In this document: positions 14,512 through 21,424 of the stretch, piece by piece
Position numbering within the stretch: the first letter of the stretch is position 1
Layout of the letters: each line of letters starts with the position of its first letter
From: Sphingomonadales bacterium UBA6157
Lineage (GTDB): Bacteria > Pseudomonadota > Alphaproteobacteria > Sphingomonadales > Sphingomonadaceae
Assembly: GCA_002423025.1 (NCBI GenBank)
Contig: DIUN01000010.1
Location: forward strand, 331-23,634
Direction of reading: 5' to 3'
Length of the DNA stretch: 23,304 bases
Made by a program: the position numbers and the translations under genes
The notes under the pieces: model-generated
Database searches by the model: none
Told to the model about the DNA's origin: nothing
The model's input: only the letters and a program-made list of their open reading frames with translations

Positions 14512-14979
14512 CTAGCGTCCGCGCAGGTTGGTGATTGCTTCGTTGGCCAGCATGTCGGCGCGCTCGTTGTCCGGGTCGCCGCTATGGCCTTTCACCCAGC
14601 GCCATTCGATGGTGTGGCGGGCGGCGGCATCGAGCAGCGCCTGCCAGAGTTCGGCGTTCTTCACCGGCTTCTTGTCGGCGGTGCGCCAGCCGTTGCGCTT
14701 CCAGCCGTGGATCCACTTGGTGATGCCGTCGCGCACATACACGCTGTCGGTGGAGAGGATGACATGGGCGGGCCGGGTGAGCGCGTTGAGCGCCTCGATG
14801 GCGCCGGTCAGCTCCATGCGGTTGTTGGTGGTGTGCGCCTCGGCGCCGCGCAGCTCCTTTTCCGTGCCATTGGCGGCGCGCAATATCGCGCCCCAGCCGC
14901 CGATGCCGGGGTTGCCCTTGCAGGCGCCATCGGTGGCGATGACGACCTTGGGCATCGGCGTGGTGTCGAGGCCGGTCAT
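14512..14979 (-). CDS. rnhA: Ribonuclease HI
   Basis: A 155-residue protein, the same length as E. coli RNase HI. It has the catalytic carboxylates D17 (IATDGACKGNPGIGGWG), E56 (TTNNRMELTGAIEAL), D78 (STDSVYVRDGITKWI) and D142 (NERADMLA), plus the conserved histidine H132 (VKGHSGDPDN). It removes RNA from RNA-DNA hybrids in the cytoplasm. The ATG at 14979 overlaps the thrB stop (ATGA), which favours it over the in-frame ATG at 14955. It is the last gene of the ispH-thrB-rnhA group. Its GC content is high (about 70%), matching the genes to its left rather than ispH. Confidence 0.96.
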   Translation of the reverse strand: MTGLDTTPMPKVVIATDGACKGNPGIGGWGAILRAANGTEKELRGAEAHTTNNRMELTGAIEALNALTRPAHVILSTDSVYVRDGITKWIHGWKRNGWRTADKKPVKNAELWQALLDAAARHTIEWRWVKGHSGDPDNERADMLANEAITNLRGR

Positions 14980-15956
14980 CCCCCCAGCACTTGCGCCGGG
15001 GTGGCGCGGGCATACCAGTCCATGCGCCGGGCAAAGGCCATCGGGTCCTTGCGGGTCACCAGCGCATCGGCGGGGGTGTTGAGCCAATCATAGGCGCGGG
15101 TGAGGGTGAAGCGCAGCGCCGCGCCCTGGCCGAGCATTGGCAGATCGGCGATTTCGGCAGCGCTCAGCCCGTGCGTCTCGGCATAGCCGGCGGCCAGCGC
15201 CGCGGCCCGCTCGGGGTAGTGCACCGCGCCATTGGCGGAAAAGCACCAGGCGGCGTGGGTGATGGCATAATCATAGGCCCGCACATCGGTGCAGGCGAAA
15301 TAGAAGTCGATCAGGCCGGTAACGCTTTCACCCAGCATCAGCACGTTATCGGGGAAGAGGTCCGCATGGATCACGCCGCGCGGCAAGTCAGTCGGCCATT
15401 GGGCGGCCAGCGACTTCAATTCGCGTGCGACGATCATGGCAAGTTCCGGATGAATTGATGTCAATCCCTCGGCACCGCAGGCATCAAGCAGGACCTTCCA
15501 GCCAGGCAAGGCCAGCGAATTCTCCCGCGTCTGCGCGAAATCGGCGGCAGCGATGTGAATCTGCGCCAAGGCCGCGCCCACCGCATGCGCCTGTCCGGCG
15601 GTAGGCTCGTCCACCGAAACGCCGGGCAGGAACTCGATCAGCGCCAGTGCCTTGCCCTCGTGCATGCGATAGGCGTGGTTGTCGCTGTCATGGATCGTGC
15701 GCGGCACCGGGCATCCACGTTCCGCCAGGTGATCCAGCAGCCCGAGGAAAAACGGCAGATCGCCCGTTTCAACCCGGCTTTCGTAAACGGTGAGAATGTA
15801 GCGGACCGGCTTTTCTTCGGCACGCTGCGCCTCGATCAGCCAGTTGCTGTTGGAGACGCCCTCGGCGATGCCTTTGGCGGACACCAGCGTGCCGACGTTG
15901 AACTGCGCGATGATCGCCGCCATCGTTTCGGCGCCGAGCTTGGTATAGACTGCCAT
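14976..15956 (-). CDS. thrB: Homoserine kinase, aminoglycoside-phosphotransferase-fold type
   Basis: A 326-residue enzyme that phosphorylates homoserine on the way to threonine. It starts MAVYTKLGAETMAAIIAQFN, and has GIAEGVSNSNWLIEA (29-43), the catalytic loop GVIHADLFPDNVLM with H197, D199 and N204, and the metal-binding aspartate D217 in LIDFYFACTDVRAYDYA. This is the alphaproteobacterial/Pseudomonas ThrB class, unrelated to the GHMP kinase ThrB of E. coli. The ATG at 15956 lies 10 bases after the ispH stop, and the gene overlaps rnhA by four bases. Base composition changes inside the gene: residues 1 to about 238 are encoded at about 60-65% GC and the remainder at about 70%. Confidence 0.94.
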   Translation of the reverse strand: MAVYTKLGAETMAAIIAQFNVGTLVSAKGIAEGVSNSNWLIEAQRAEEKPVRYILTVYESRVETGDLPFFLGLLDHLAERGCPVPRTIHDSDNHAYRMHEGKALALIEFLPGVSVDEPTAGQAHAVGAALAQIHIAAADFAQTRENSLALPGWKVLLDACGAEGLTSIHPELAMIVARELKSLAAQWPTDLPRGVIHADLFPDNVLMLGESVTGLIDFYFACTDVRAYDYAITHAAWCFSANGAVHYPERAAALAAGYAETHGLSAAEIADLPMLGQGAALRFTLTRAYDWLNTPADALVTRKDPMAFARRMDWYARATPAQVLGG

Positions 15957-15966
15957 GACCGGGAAC

Positions 15967-16926
15967 TCAGGAGACGAGTTGGCGGGGCAGCTTGAAGGTG
16001 ATCCGCTCACGCGCGGTCACAACTTCTTCGGTCTCGACAGTACGCAAGGAACGCAGGCGCGCCAGCACTTCCTCAACCAGCGCTTCGGGCGCGGAGGCGC
16101 CAGCGGTGAGCCCCAGCGTATCGACGCCGCTCAGCCATTCGGCATCGATCTCGTCGGCGCGCTGGATCAACCGTGCCGTCGCACCGCTGCGCTCGGCAAC
16201 TTCGACCAGCCGCAGCGAGTTCGAGCTGTTGGGCGCGCCGATCACCAGGACCAGTTGGCAGAGGGGGGCGATCTCCTTGACTGCCGCCTGCCGGTTCGAC
16301 GTGGCATAGCAGATGTCTTCGGCCTTGGGCGCGACGACTTCGGGAAATCGCGTGGTGATCGCGTCGATCATCGCGGCGGTATCGTCCACCGAGAGCGTCG
16401 TCTGCGACAGATACGACAGCGGGGTGTCGGCCGGGAAATCGAGTGCCGCAACGTCCTCTAGTGTCTCGACCAGCGTCATGTTGCCCTCGGGCACCTGACC
16501 GAATGTGCCGATGACTTCAGGATGGCCAGCGTGACCGATGAACAGGATGTGCCGTCCCGCCTTGATCTGCCGCTCGGCCTCGCGGTGCACCTTGCTGACC
16601 AGCGGACAGGTCGCATCGAGCCATTCCAGCCCGCGCGCGGTTGCTTCGGCCGGGACCGCCTTGGGCACGCCGTGGGCACTGAAGATGACCGGCACGCCAT
16701 CGGGCACCTCGTCGAGCGATTCGACGAACACCGCGCCCTTGGCCCTCAGGCCATCGACGACGAAGCGGTTATGCACGATCTCGTGCCGCACGTAGACCGG
16801 TGGGCCGTAAAGCGCGATTGCGCGCTCGACGATCTCGATGGCACGGTCGACCCCAGCGCAAAAGCCGCGCGGCGCGGCGATGAGGATTCGGAGCGAGTGC
16901 TGTTCGACAGGAAAGGGCGCGTTCAT
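15967..16926 (-). CDS. ispH: 4-hydroxy-3-methylbut-2-enyl diphosphate reductase
   Basis: A 319-residue iron-sulphur enzyme making IPP and DMAPP in the last step of the MEP isoprenoid pathway. The three cluster cysteines are C23 (APRGFCAGVDRAI), C107 (DATCPLVSKVHREAE) and C206 (DICYATSNRQ). Other hallmarks are VRHEIVHNRFVV (H51), FSAHGVPKAV (H85), IGHAGHPEVIGT (130-141) and GAPNSSNSLRL (230-240). Length and motifs match typical IspH. It is first in the ispH-thrB-rnhA group and starts 68 bases from a divergent lipoprotein gene. That spacer contains CTAGCG (16937-16942) and CGCTAG (16958-16963), a short inverted repeat of unknown meaning. Confidence 0.97.
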   Translation of the reverse strand: MNAPFPVEQHSLRILIAAPRGFCAGVDRAIEIVERAIALYGPPVYVRHEIVHNRFVVDGLRAKGAVFVESLDEVPDGVPVIFSAHGVPKAVPAEATARGLEWLDATCPLVSKVHREAERQIKAGRHILFIGHAGHPEVIGTFGQVPEGNMTLVETLEDVAALDFPADTPLSYLSQTTLSVDDTAAMIDAITTRFPEVVAPKAEDICYATSNRQAAVKEIAPLCQLVLVIGAPNSSNSLRLVEVAERSGATARLIQRADEIDAEWLSGVDTLGLTAGASAPEALVEEVLARLRSLRTVETEEVVTARERITFKLPRQLVS

Positions 16927-16994
16927 CTTGCGGGCTCTAGCGCTTTGCCGCGCGCCTCGCTAGGGCAAGCGCGAGCAGACCCGAGGATGTGAGA

Positions 16995-17654
16995 ATGAAT
17001 GCACGCCGCCTGACTGGAACCGTCCTTTGCACCGCCGCAGTGCTTGCCGGGCTCGGCGGCTGCCGTTCGAAGGGCGAAATCGTTCTGGACGAAGGCGTCG
17101 GCATCACTGCCGTGCGCAGCAAATGCCCGGCTGTCGGCATTCCCGACTACACCGGCGACGTCACCCAATTTCGCGTTCCAGGCGTCAAAACGGCGGATAA
17201 TATCGACGTTGTTGCGGTGATGACCAACGTGCGGTCGCAGTGCAACGATGGCGGAGACAAGGTGTTCGCCACCGTTTCGTTCGATGTTCTTGCCCGTCGC
17301 ACCGATGCCAGCGGAGCGCGTCAGATCACGCTGCCGTATTTCGTCACCGTCCTGCAGGGCGGCACCACTGTCGCCACCAAGCGAGTCGGCAACGTCACTA
17401 TCGATTTCGCCGCAGGTCAGGATCGTGCGCAGGGACGTGCCCAGGGTTCGGCCTATATCGACCAGAACGCCGCCACGCTGCCGCAGGAAATTCGCGACCG
17501 TATCACCCGCAGGCGCAAGGCTGGCGATCTCGATGCTGCGGTTGACCCCTTGGCCGAGCCGGATGTGAAGGCGGCTGTCGCACGCGCGACCTTCGAACTG
17601 CTCGTGGGCTTCCAGCTGGACGATTCGCAGCTCGCCTACAACGCTACGCGCTGA
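16995..17654 (+). CDS. Lipoprotein of unknown function
   Basis: A 219-residue protein with a lipoprotein signal: basic start MNARRL, a hydrophobic stretch, and the lipobox GLGGC with C23 as the predicted lipidated residue. The mature part has C44 and C83, which may form a disulphide, then strand-rich sequence such as DKVFATVSFDVLARRTD, ITLPYFVTVLQGGTTVATKR and VGNVTIDFAAGQD, and a more helical C-terminal half with QEIRDRITRRRKAGD and VARATFELLVGFQLDDSQLA. The ATG at 16995 is chosen over a GTG at 16989 because GAGGA (16983-16987) lies seven bases upstream. Its 3' end overlaps the convergent plsC by 19 bases. I do not recognise a characterised family; an outer-membrane-anchored periplasmic protein is the most I can infer. 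Confidence 0.85.
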   Translation: MNARRLTGTVLCTAAVLAGLGGCRSKGEIVLDEGVGITAVRSKCPAVGIPDYTGDVTQFRVPGVKTADNIDVVAVMTNVRSQCNDGGDKVFATVSFDVLARRTDASGARQITLPYFVTVLQGGTTVATKRVGNVTIDFAAGQDRAQGRAQGSAYIDQNAATLPQEIRDRITRRRKAGDLDAAVDPLAEPDVKAAVARATFELLVGFQLDDSQLAYNATR

Positions 17655-18421
17655 TTCTTCGCCGGGTCGCGATTCTGCATAGCCTGCATGATCGCGTCCT
17701 GCGCGGATGCGGCCATGGTCTTGCGGTTTTCCAGTTGGGCGCCGGCAAGTTCGGGCAGGATATGCACGGTCAACTGCAGCGGTGTGAGTCGGGCGAGTAT
17801 CCGCAGGAAGTTGGCCGTCCCCGGCTCTTCCTCGATCCAGGCGATATCAGCAGTTTCCGGCCCGTAATCGAGCCAGATCGGATAGATCGCGACGCCGGGC
17901 GGGACCGGGGTCAGCGCTGACAGCAGCGAAGATTTGAATGCCAGCAGGCCGGTGCCGTCGCTCGTGGTGCCCTCGGGAAACAGCGTAAGCGCACCGCCAT
18001 CGTCAATCGCCGCGCCAATCTGTTCGATCTGCGCAGCCACGCTGGTGCGATCGTGGCGGGCAATGAACACCGTGCGGTTCATCTCGCACAGCCGGCGCAA
18101 GGCGCCGATGTCAGCCAGTCCGTCATGGGCAATGAAAGCAGATCCGGCCACGTGCGCCAGAGCTGGAATGTCCAGCCAGCTGACATGATTGGCGAGCAGG
18201 AACGCCGAACCGCGCGGGCGCTGCCCGACGACGGTGATGCGCAAACCGCTAAACGCACCGACGAGGGCGAGGAAAGCGCGCGACGCCGGATTGTGGCGCA
18301 CGAACGGTTTCAGCAGATAATACAACGGCACACACACCGCGAGCGCGATCAGCATCGCTGCCATGCGCAGGACCACTACCGGCCAACGCCAGAACGCCAC
18401 CGGCTGCCCGGCGCGTGTCAT
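17636..18421 (-). CDS. plsC: 1-acyl-sn-glycerol-3-phosphate acyltransferase
   Basis: A 261-residue acyltransferase with one or two N-terminal hydrophobic helices (about 14-40) and the PlsC motifs: NHVSWLD (catalytic H79 and D84), then GLADIGALRRLCEMNRTVFI before the motif II arginine, FPEGTTSDG (148-156) and PIWLDYG. It would acylate lysophosphatidic acid to phosphatidic acid at the inner membrane; some members of this group acylate ornithine lipids or lyso-phospholipids, so the acceptor is not certain. It overlaps fur by four bases (ATGA), and shares 19 bases of 3' end with the convergent lipoprotein gene. Confidence 0.9.
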   Translation of the reverse strand: MTRAGQPVAFWRWPVVVLRMAAMLIALAVCVPLYYLLKPFVRHNPASRAFLALVGAFSGLRITVVGQRPRGSAFLLANHVSWLDIPALAHVAGSAFIAHDGLADIGALRRLCEMNRTVFIARHDRTSVAAQIEQIGAAIDDGGALTLFPEGTTSDGTGLLAFKSSLLSALTPVPPGVAIYPIWLDYGPETADIAWIEEEPGTANFLRILARLTPLQLTVHILPELAGAQLENRKTMAASAQDAIMQAMQNRDPAKNQRVAL

Positions 18422-18855
18422 CCGTTGTTTTCGCCATCTCCCCGGTCGAGTCGTACGCCGAAAAGCTCCATCCGGTGATCGACCAGGCGAAAGCCGAGTT
18501 TCTCGGCAATCTGGCGCTGCAACGATTCCAGTTCGGGATCGACGAATTCGATCACATTGCCGGTTTCCACGTCGATCATGTGATCGTGGTGCGCTTCGGG
18601 CGCGGCTTCATAGCGCGCGCGACCGTCACCAAAATCGTGTCGATCGAGAATGCCGGCCTCCTCGAACAGGCGCACGGTACGATAGACCGTCGCGATCGAG
18701 ATGCCGGCATCGATTGCCGTCGCCCGCGCGTGGAGTTTTTCCACGTCGGGATGATCGGTGCTTTCGGAAAGGACGCGCGCGATCACCCGTCGTTGTTCGG
18801 TGATCCGCAGTCCGCGCTCGGCGCAAAGGGCTTCGATGTCGATCGGTTGGTGCAC
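18418..18855 (-). CDS. fur: Fur-family metalloregulator (Fur/Mur type)
   Basis: A 145-residue repressor. The N-terminal winged helix (about 5-83) includes GLRITEQRRVIARVLSES, DHPDVEKLHARA, GISIATVYRTVRLFEEAGI and RYEAAPEAHHDH. The C-terminal dimerisation/metal region has H89-H90-D91-H92, E103, E110 and H127. The cysteines that hold structural zinc in E. coli Fur are replaced: HHDHMIDVETGNVIEF has no CxxC. This is usual for alphaproteobacterial Fur/Mur proteins, so the metal sensed may be Fe2+ or Mn2+. I chose the GTG at 18855 because AGGGG lies six bases before it and MHQPIDIEALC is the usual N-terminus in relatives; an upstream TTG would add unlike residues. It overlaps plsC by four bases and sits just after the hairpins that follow mucR. 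Confidence 0.92.
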   Translation of the reverse strand: MHQPIDIEALCAERGLRITEQRRVIARVLSESTDHPDVEKLHARATAIDAGISIATVYRTVRLFEEAGILDRHDFGDGRARYEAAPEAHHDHMIDVETGNVIEFVDPELESLQRQIAEKLGFRLVDHRMELFGVRLDRGDGENNG

Positions 18856-18870
18856 TATCGCCCCTGTGGT

Positions 18871-18911
18871 TAAAATAATGGCCGCGTCCGCCAACCTAGG
18901 CGGACACGGCC
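18871..18911 (-). terminator. Rho-independent terminator between mucR and fur
   Basis: On the minus strand the arms at 18899-18911 and 18880-18892 form a 13-base stem, GGCCGTGTCCGCC with its partner, containing one wobble or mismatch and a six-base loop. A T-rich tail follows (ATTATTTTAA). This is a classic intrinsic terminator shape. It ends only about 16-24 bases before the GTG of fur, so fur must be read from a very close promoter or by readthrough. Confidence 0.72.
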
Positions 18912-18917
18912 TTAATC

Positions 18918-18955
18918 ACAACCATGCCTGAGCGTTGTCTTCAGGCATGTGTTGT
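18918..18955 (-). repeat. Second long hairpin downstream of mucR
   Basis: CATGCCTGA (18923-18931) and TCAGGCATG (18941-18949) are a perfect inverted repeat with a nine-base loop, extended by ACAAC (18918-18922) and GTTGT (18951-18955) around one bulged base. It begins 13 bases after the mucR stop and is not followed by a T-run, so it may protect the mucR mRNA 3' end or work together with the terminator beyond it. Confidence 0.6.
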
Positions 18956-18967
18956 CATGCGGTAACC

Positions 18968-19411
18968 TCAGGCAGCCGCTTTGGGCTTGCGGCCACGGCG
19001 GACGTTGGGCTTGCGCCCAAGACCGATTTTCTTGGCAAGCTCGCGACGCTTCTCGGCATAGTTGGGGGCGACCATCGGATAGTCAGCGGGCAGGTTCCAG
19101 CGCTGACGATAGTCGTCCGGGGTCATGTTATAGTGAGTCATGAGGTGACGCTTGAGCATCTTCAGCTTCTTGCCGTCCTCAAGGCAGACGATGTAGTCCG
19201 GCTTGACCGAAGCGCGGATCGAAACCGCTGGCTCAGGCTTTTCTTTCTCAACGACTACGGCAACGCCGAGGCCGGCAAGCGCGCCGTAAACGTTTGTAAT
19301 GAGCGAGGGCAGATCCTCAAGCGGAACGTTATTGTTGCTAACGTGTGCCGCGACGATGTCTGAAGTCAGCGTGATCAACGTCTCGCTCATATCAGTTTCG
19401 ATGTTATCCAT
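18968..19411 (-). CDS. MucR/Ros-family zinc-finger transcriptional regulator
   Basis: A 147-residue regulator starting MDNIETDMSETLITLTSDIV. The single Ros-type zinc finger has the C-X2-D-X9-H-X3-H ligand set (C76, D79, H89, H93), followed by YNMTPDDYRQRWNLPADYPM and APNYAEKRRELAKKIGLGRK. The C-terminus has two GRKP sequences (132-135 and 140-143, the second in RRGRKPK), which resemble AT-hooks. MucR proteins bind AT-rich DNA, oligomerise in an H-NS-like way and commonly repress their own gene, as well as exopolysaccharide, motility and cell-cycle genes. The ATG at 19411 is chosen because AGAAGG lies about eight bases upstream and the family usually begins MDN-ETD; the in-frame ATG at 19495 has no ribosome-binding site. 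Confidence 0.93.
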   Translation of the reverse strand: MDNIETDMSETLITLTSDIVAAHVSNNNVPLEDLPSLITNVYGALAGLGVAVVVEKEKPEPAVSIRASVKPDYIVCLEDGKKLKMLKRHLMTHYNMTPDDYRQRWNLPADYPMVAPNYAEKRRELAKKIGLGRKPNVRRGRKPKAAA

Positions 19412-19588
19412 ATTGCTGGCCTTCTCTGTGCATTCTTTTTGATGATTATTGCGACCACCGGGGGAGGTGACTTTGCAACCCATTGAGTGTTGCATGAGGC
19501 GCGTTAGCTAATTCAATTCGAATTACAAGTTCAGAATGGCCGAATGCGCGAAGTAATCCACATTCTTAAACGAAGATGAACGTGTGAG
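19412..19588 (-). promoter_or_regulatory. AT-rich upstream region of mucR
   Basis: The 177 bases between rimI and mucR hold no gene that I can support. The region is much richer in A and T than its surroundings. It includes the nested palindrome AATTCGAATT within AATTCAATTCGAATT (19510-19524), and a GTTTAAGAATG stretch on the minus strand. Because MucR-type proteins bind AT-rich DNA and repress themselves, this is a likely autoregulatory site. I could not place a convincing -35/-10 pair. Confidence 0.5.
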
Positions 19589-20074
19589 TCAGGAATCGCC
19601 TTCGAGTTCACGGGCAAAGGTAATGCCATTCAGGCGGTTACCATCGCGAGTGCGGTAGTAGTCTCGCCTTTCGCCAATCGCTTCGAACCCGCAAGAAACA
19701 TAAAGCAGTCCAGCCGGATTGCCTTCACGCATCTCGAGCAACATACGTTTCGATCCGTGTTTGCGGGCCTGACTGAATACCGCATCAAGCATTCTTCGGC
19801 CGTACCCGAGCCGGCGATACTTTGGGCGAACAGCAAACAGCAGAAGTTCTTCTTCGTCATAACCTTGCCGTGAAAGAGCGAAACCGGCAATTTCTAGACA
19901 ATCGTGCGGTTCTGCAGCGCCAGGTAAAATGACGCGGCCATCCGGAGCGATCAGCAAGTAATGGCAATTGCCGATGACCAGTGCATCCTCGATCTGCCGG
20001 CGCGTCCATGCTTCGCCGAAAGCCGGGTCGAACGCGTCCTCCATTACGGACATCAGATGGTCGATGTCGTCCAT
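19589..20074 (-). CDS. rimI: GNAT acetyltransferase, RimI-like
   Basis: A 161-residue GNAT protein starting MDDIDHLMSVMEDAFDPAFG, with EAWTRRQIEDAL (21-32), strand IAGFALSRQ, LLLFAVRPKYRRLGYGRRML (the acetyl-CoA pyrophosphate-binding R-x-x-G-x-G loop), LLEMREGNPAGLLYVSCGFE and ERRDYYRTRDG. The layout matches RimI, which acetylates the N-terminus of ribosomal protein S18 and perhaps other proteins. It starts eight bases after the tsaB stop, and tsaB-rimI is a very common pair, which supports the call. The substrate is inferred. Confidence 0.88.
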   Translation of the reverse strand: MDDIDHLMSVMEDAFDPAFGEAWTRRQIEDALVIGNCHYLLIAPDGRVILPGAAEPHDCLEIAGFALSRQGYDEEELLLFAVRPKYRRLGYGRRMLDAVFSQARKHGSKRMLLEMREGNPAGLLYVSCGFEAIGERRDYYRTRDGNRLNGITFARELEGDS

Positions 20075-20082
20075 ACGCGCGG

Positions 20083-20703
20083 TCAGGCTATCGCCCCGGG
20101 AAGCCGGGCATCGGGTTCGCGCCCGTAGAGGGGGGCAATATCCGCCAACAGCGATGACACCGGCAACTCGCCGAAGCTGCGCGCATCGGGAAGCAGCACT
20201 ACAGCACGGCCACTGCCACGCGCCGATACCAGCGCTTCGGACTGACTGCCTGCGACGAGGAATTCCCGCGTTTCCGCCGCTGCCACCTGCGGCGATAGCG
20301 AGGCAAGGGGACGATCTGCGGCACCCTGCGCGTCAAAACCCTGTACAAACCACTCGCCGTGGCCGCCGGTCATCGCCACGGCTAAAGGCTGGCCACCTTC
20401 CTGCGCAAGAGACATGGCAGCGACAAGCGCCAAGGTTGGATAGCCAATGACTTCGGCCTGCCAGGCAAACCCCAGCGCGCGCGCAGCGGCAAGGCCCACG
20501 CGAACGCCGGTGAAGCTGCCCGGGCCGAGCGCAACGGCAACGCGCTGTGCCCGTCCGTTTTCCGGAAGGCGAGAGATCATTGGCACCAGTTGTTCAGCGT
20601 GCCCACGACCGAGCAGCCGATATTCGCCGGCAATTATCGTCGCATCGTCGAATAAGGCGACCGAACAAGCCTCGGTCGCGCTGTCGATTACCAAAGTCCG
20701 CAT
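20083..20703 (-). CDS. tsaB: tRNA t6A37 biosynthesis protein TsaB
   Basis: A 206-residue ASKHA-fold protein starting MRTLVIDSATEACSVALFDD, with GHAEQLVPMI (34-43) and the hallmark ALGPGSFTGVRVGLAAARAL. TsaB is the non-catalytic partner that, with TsaD, TsaE and TsaC, adds threonylcarbamoyl to A37 of ANN-decoding tRNAs. The usual split is present: a conserved N-terminal half and a variable C-terminal half. A GGAGG sequence lies just before the ATG. It is 25 bases downstream of the nfu gene and 8 bases upstream of rimI. Confidence 0.94.
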   Translation of the reverse strand: MRTLVIDSATEACSVALFDDATIIAGEYRLLGRGHAEQLVPMISRLPENGRAQRVAVALGPGSFTGVRVGLAAARALGFAWQAEVIGYPTLALVAAMSLAQEGGQPLAVAMTGGHGEWFVQGFDAQGAADRPLASLSPQVAAAETREFLVAGSQSEALVSARGSGRAVVLLPDARSFGELPVSSLLADIAPLYGREPDARLPGAIA

Positions 20704-20728
20704 GGCCCTCCGCCGCGGTCAGTAAAAC

Positions 20729-21304
20729 TCAGGCCGCTCGCACTTCGACCACTTCGGGGACGTAATGCTTGAGCAGCCCCTCGATGCCTTGCTTGAGCGT
20801 GGCGCTTGAAGACGGGCAGCCCGAGCATGCACCCTGCATCGACAGGTAGACGACACCTTCGCGGAAACCGCGATAAACGATATCGCCACCATCGTTGGCG
20901 ACCGCAGGGCGTACGCGGGTTTCTATCAGGTCCTTGATCTGCGCGACGATATCGGCCTGTTCCGGATCGTCGCCGAAGTCCTCGTCATCTGTCGGCACCG
21001 CAATCCCTGCGGCATCCCCGCCTGCGAACAGAGGGGCATCGGAAGCAAAGTGATCCAGCAGGATCCCGACGACCTGCGGCTTGAGATAGCCCCAGTCGAC
21101 GCCTTGCGCAGCCGTGACGGAAATGAATTCCTGACCGAAAAACACGCCTGTGACATCGCCCAGATCGAACAACGCTTCGGCGAGCGGCGAGGCGACCGCG
21201 CTTTCCGGATCGGCAAATTCGCGGGTGCCTGCGCTCATTACCTGCCGGCCTGGCAGGAACTTCAGCGTCGAGGGGTTGGGCGTGACTTCGGTTTCTATGA
21301 ACAT
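20729..21304 (-). CDS. Nfu-type iron-sulphur cluster scaffold/carrier protein
   Basis: A 191-residue protein with two domains. The N-terminal Nfu_N domain (about 1-88) opens MFIETEVTPNPSTLKFLPGR and includes FFGQEFISVTA and an LKPQVVGILLDHF helix. The C-terminal NifU domain (about 117-188) has RPAVANDGGDIVYRGFREGV, then MQGACSGCPSSSATLKQGIE with the cluster-binding C160 and C163. Such proteins deliver Fe-S clusters to target enzymes in the cytoplasm; this is the mitochondrial-NFU1-like form found in alphaproteobacteria. An acidic linker separates the domains. The gene diverges from the M16 peptidase gene across 120 bases and leads into tsaB-rimI. Confidence 0.94.
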   Translation of the reverse strand: MFIETEVTPNPSTLKFLPGRQVMSAGTREFADPESAVASPLAEALFDLGDVTGVFFGQEFISVTAAQGVDWGYLKPQVVGILLDHFASDAPLFAGGDAAGIAVPTDDEDFGDDPEQADIVAQIKDLIETRVRPAVANDGGDIVYRGFREGVVYLSMQGACSGCPSSSATLKQGIEGLLKHYVPEVVEVRAA

Positions 21305-21424
21305 GTGTCGGATTTAGGTGATGTTGGGACCGGGTCAAGGGCGCGGACGGCCGGGAGTTCCTATGGTGGCACGAAGGTGGGCTATTCACTGGCCCTTAAG
21401 GAGCGGCCACACTATATCCCGCCG

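Noticed and set aside
19412..19495. An upstream start adding 28 residues to the MucR protein
   Set aside because: No ribosome-binding site, and the extra residues do not resemble MucR N-termini, whereas 19411 has AGAAGG before it.
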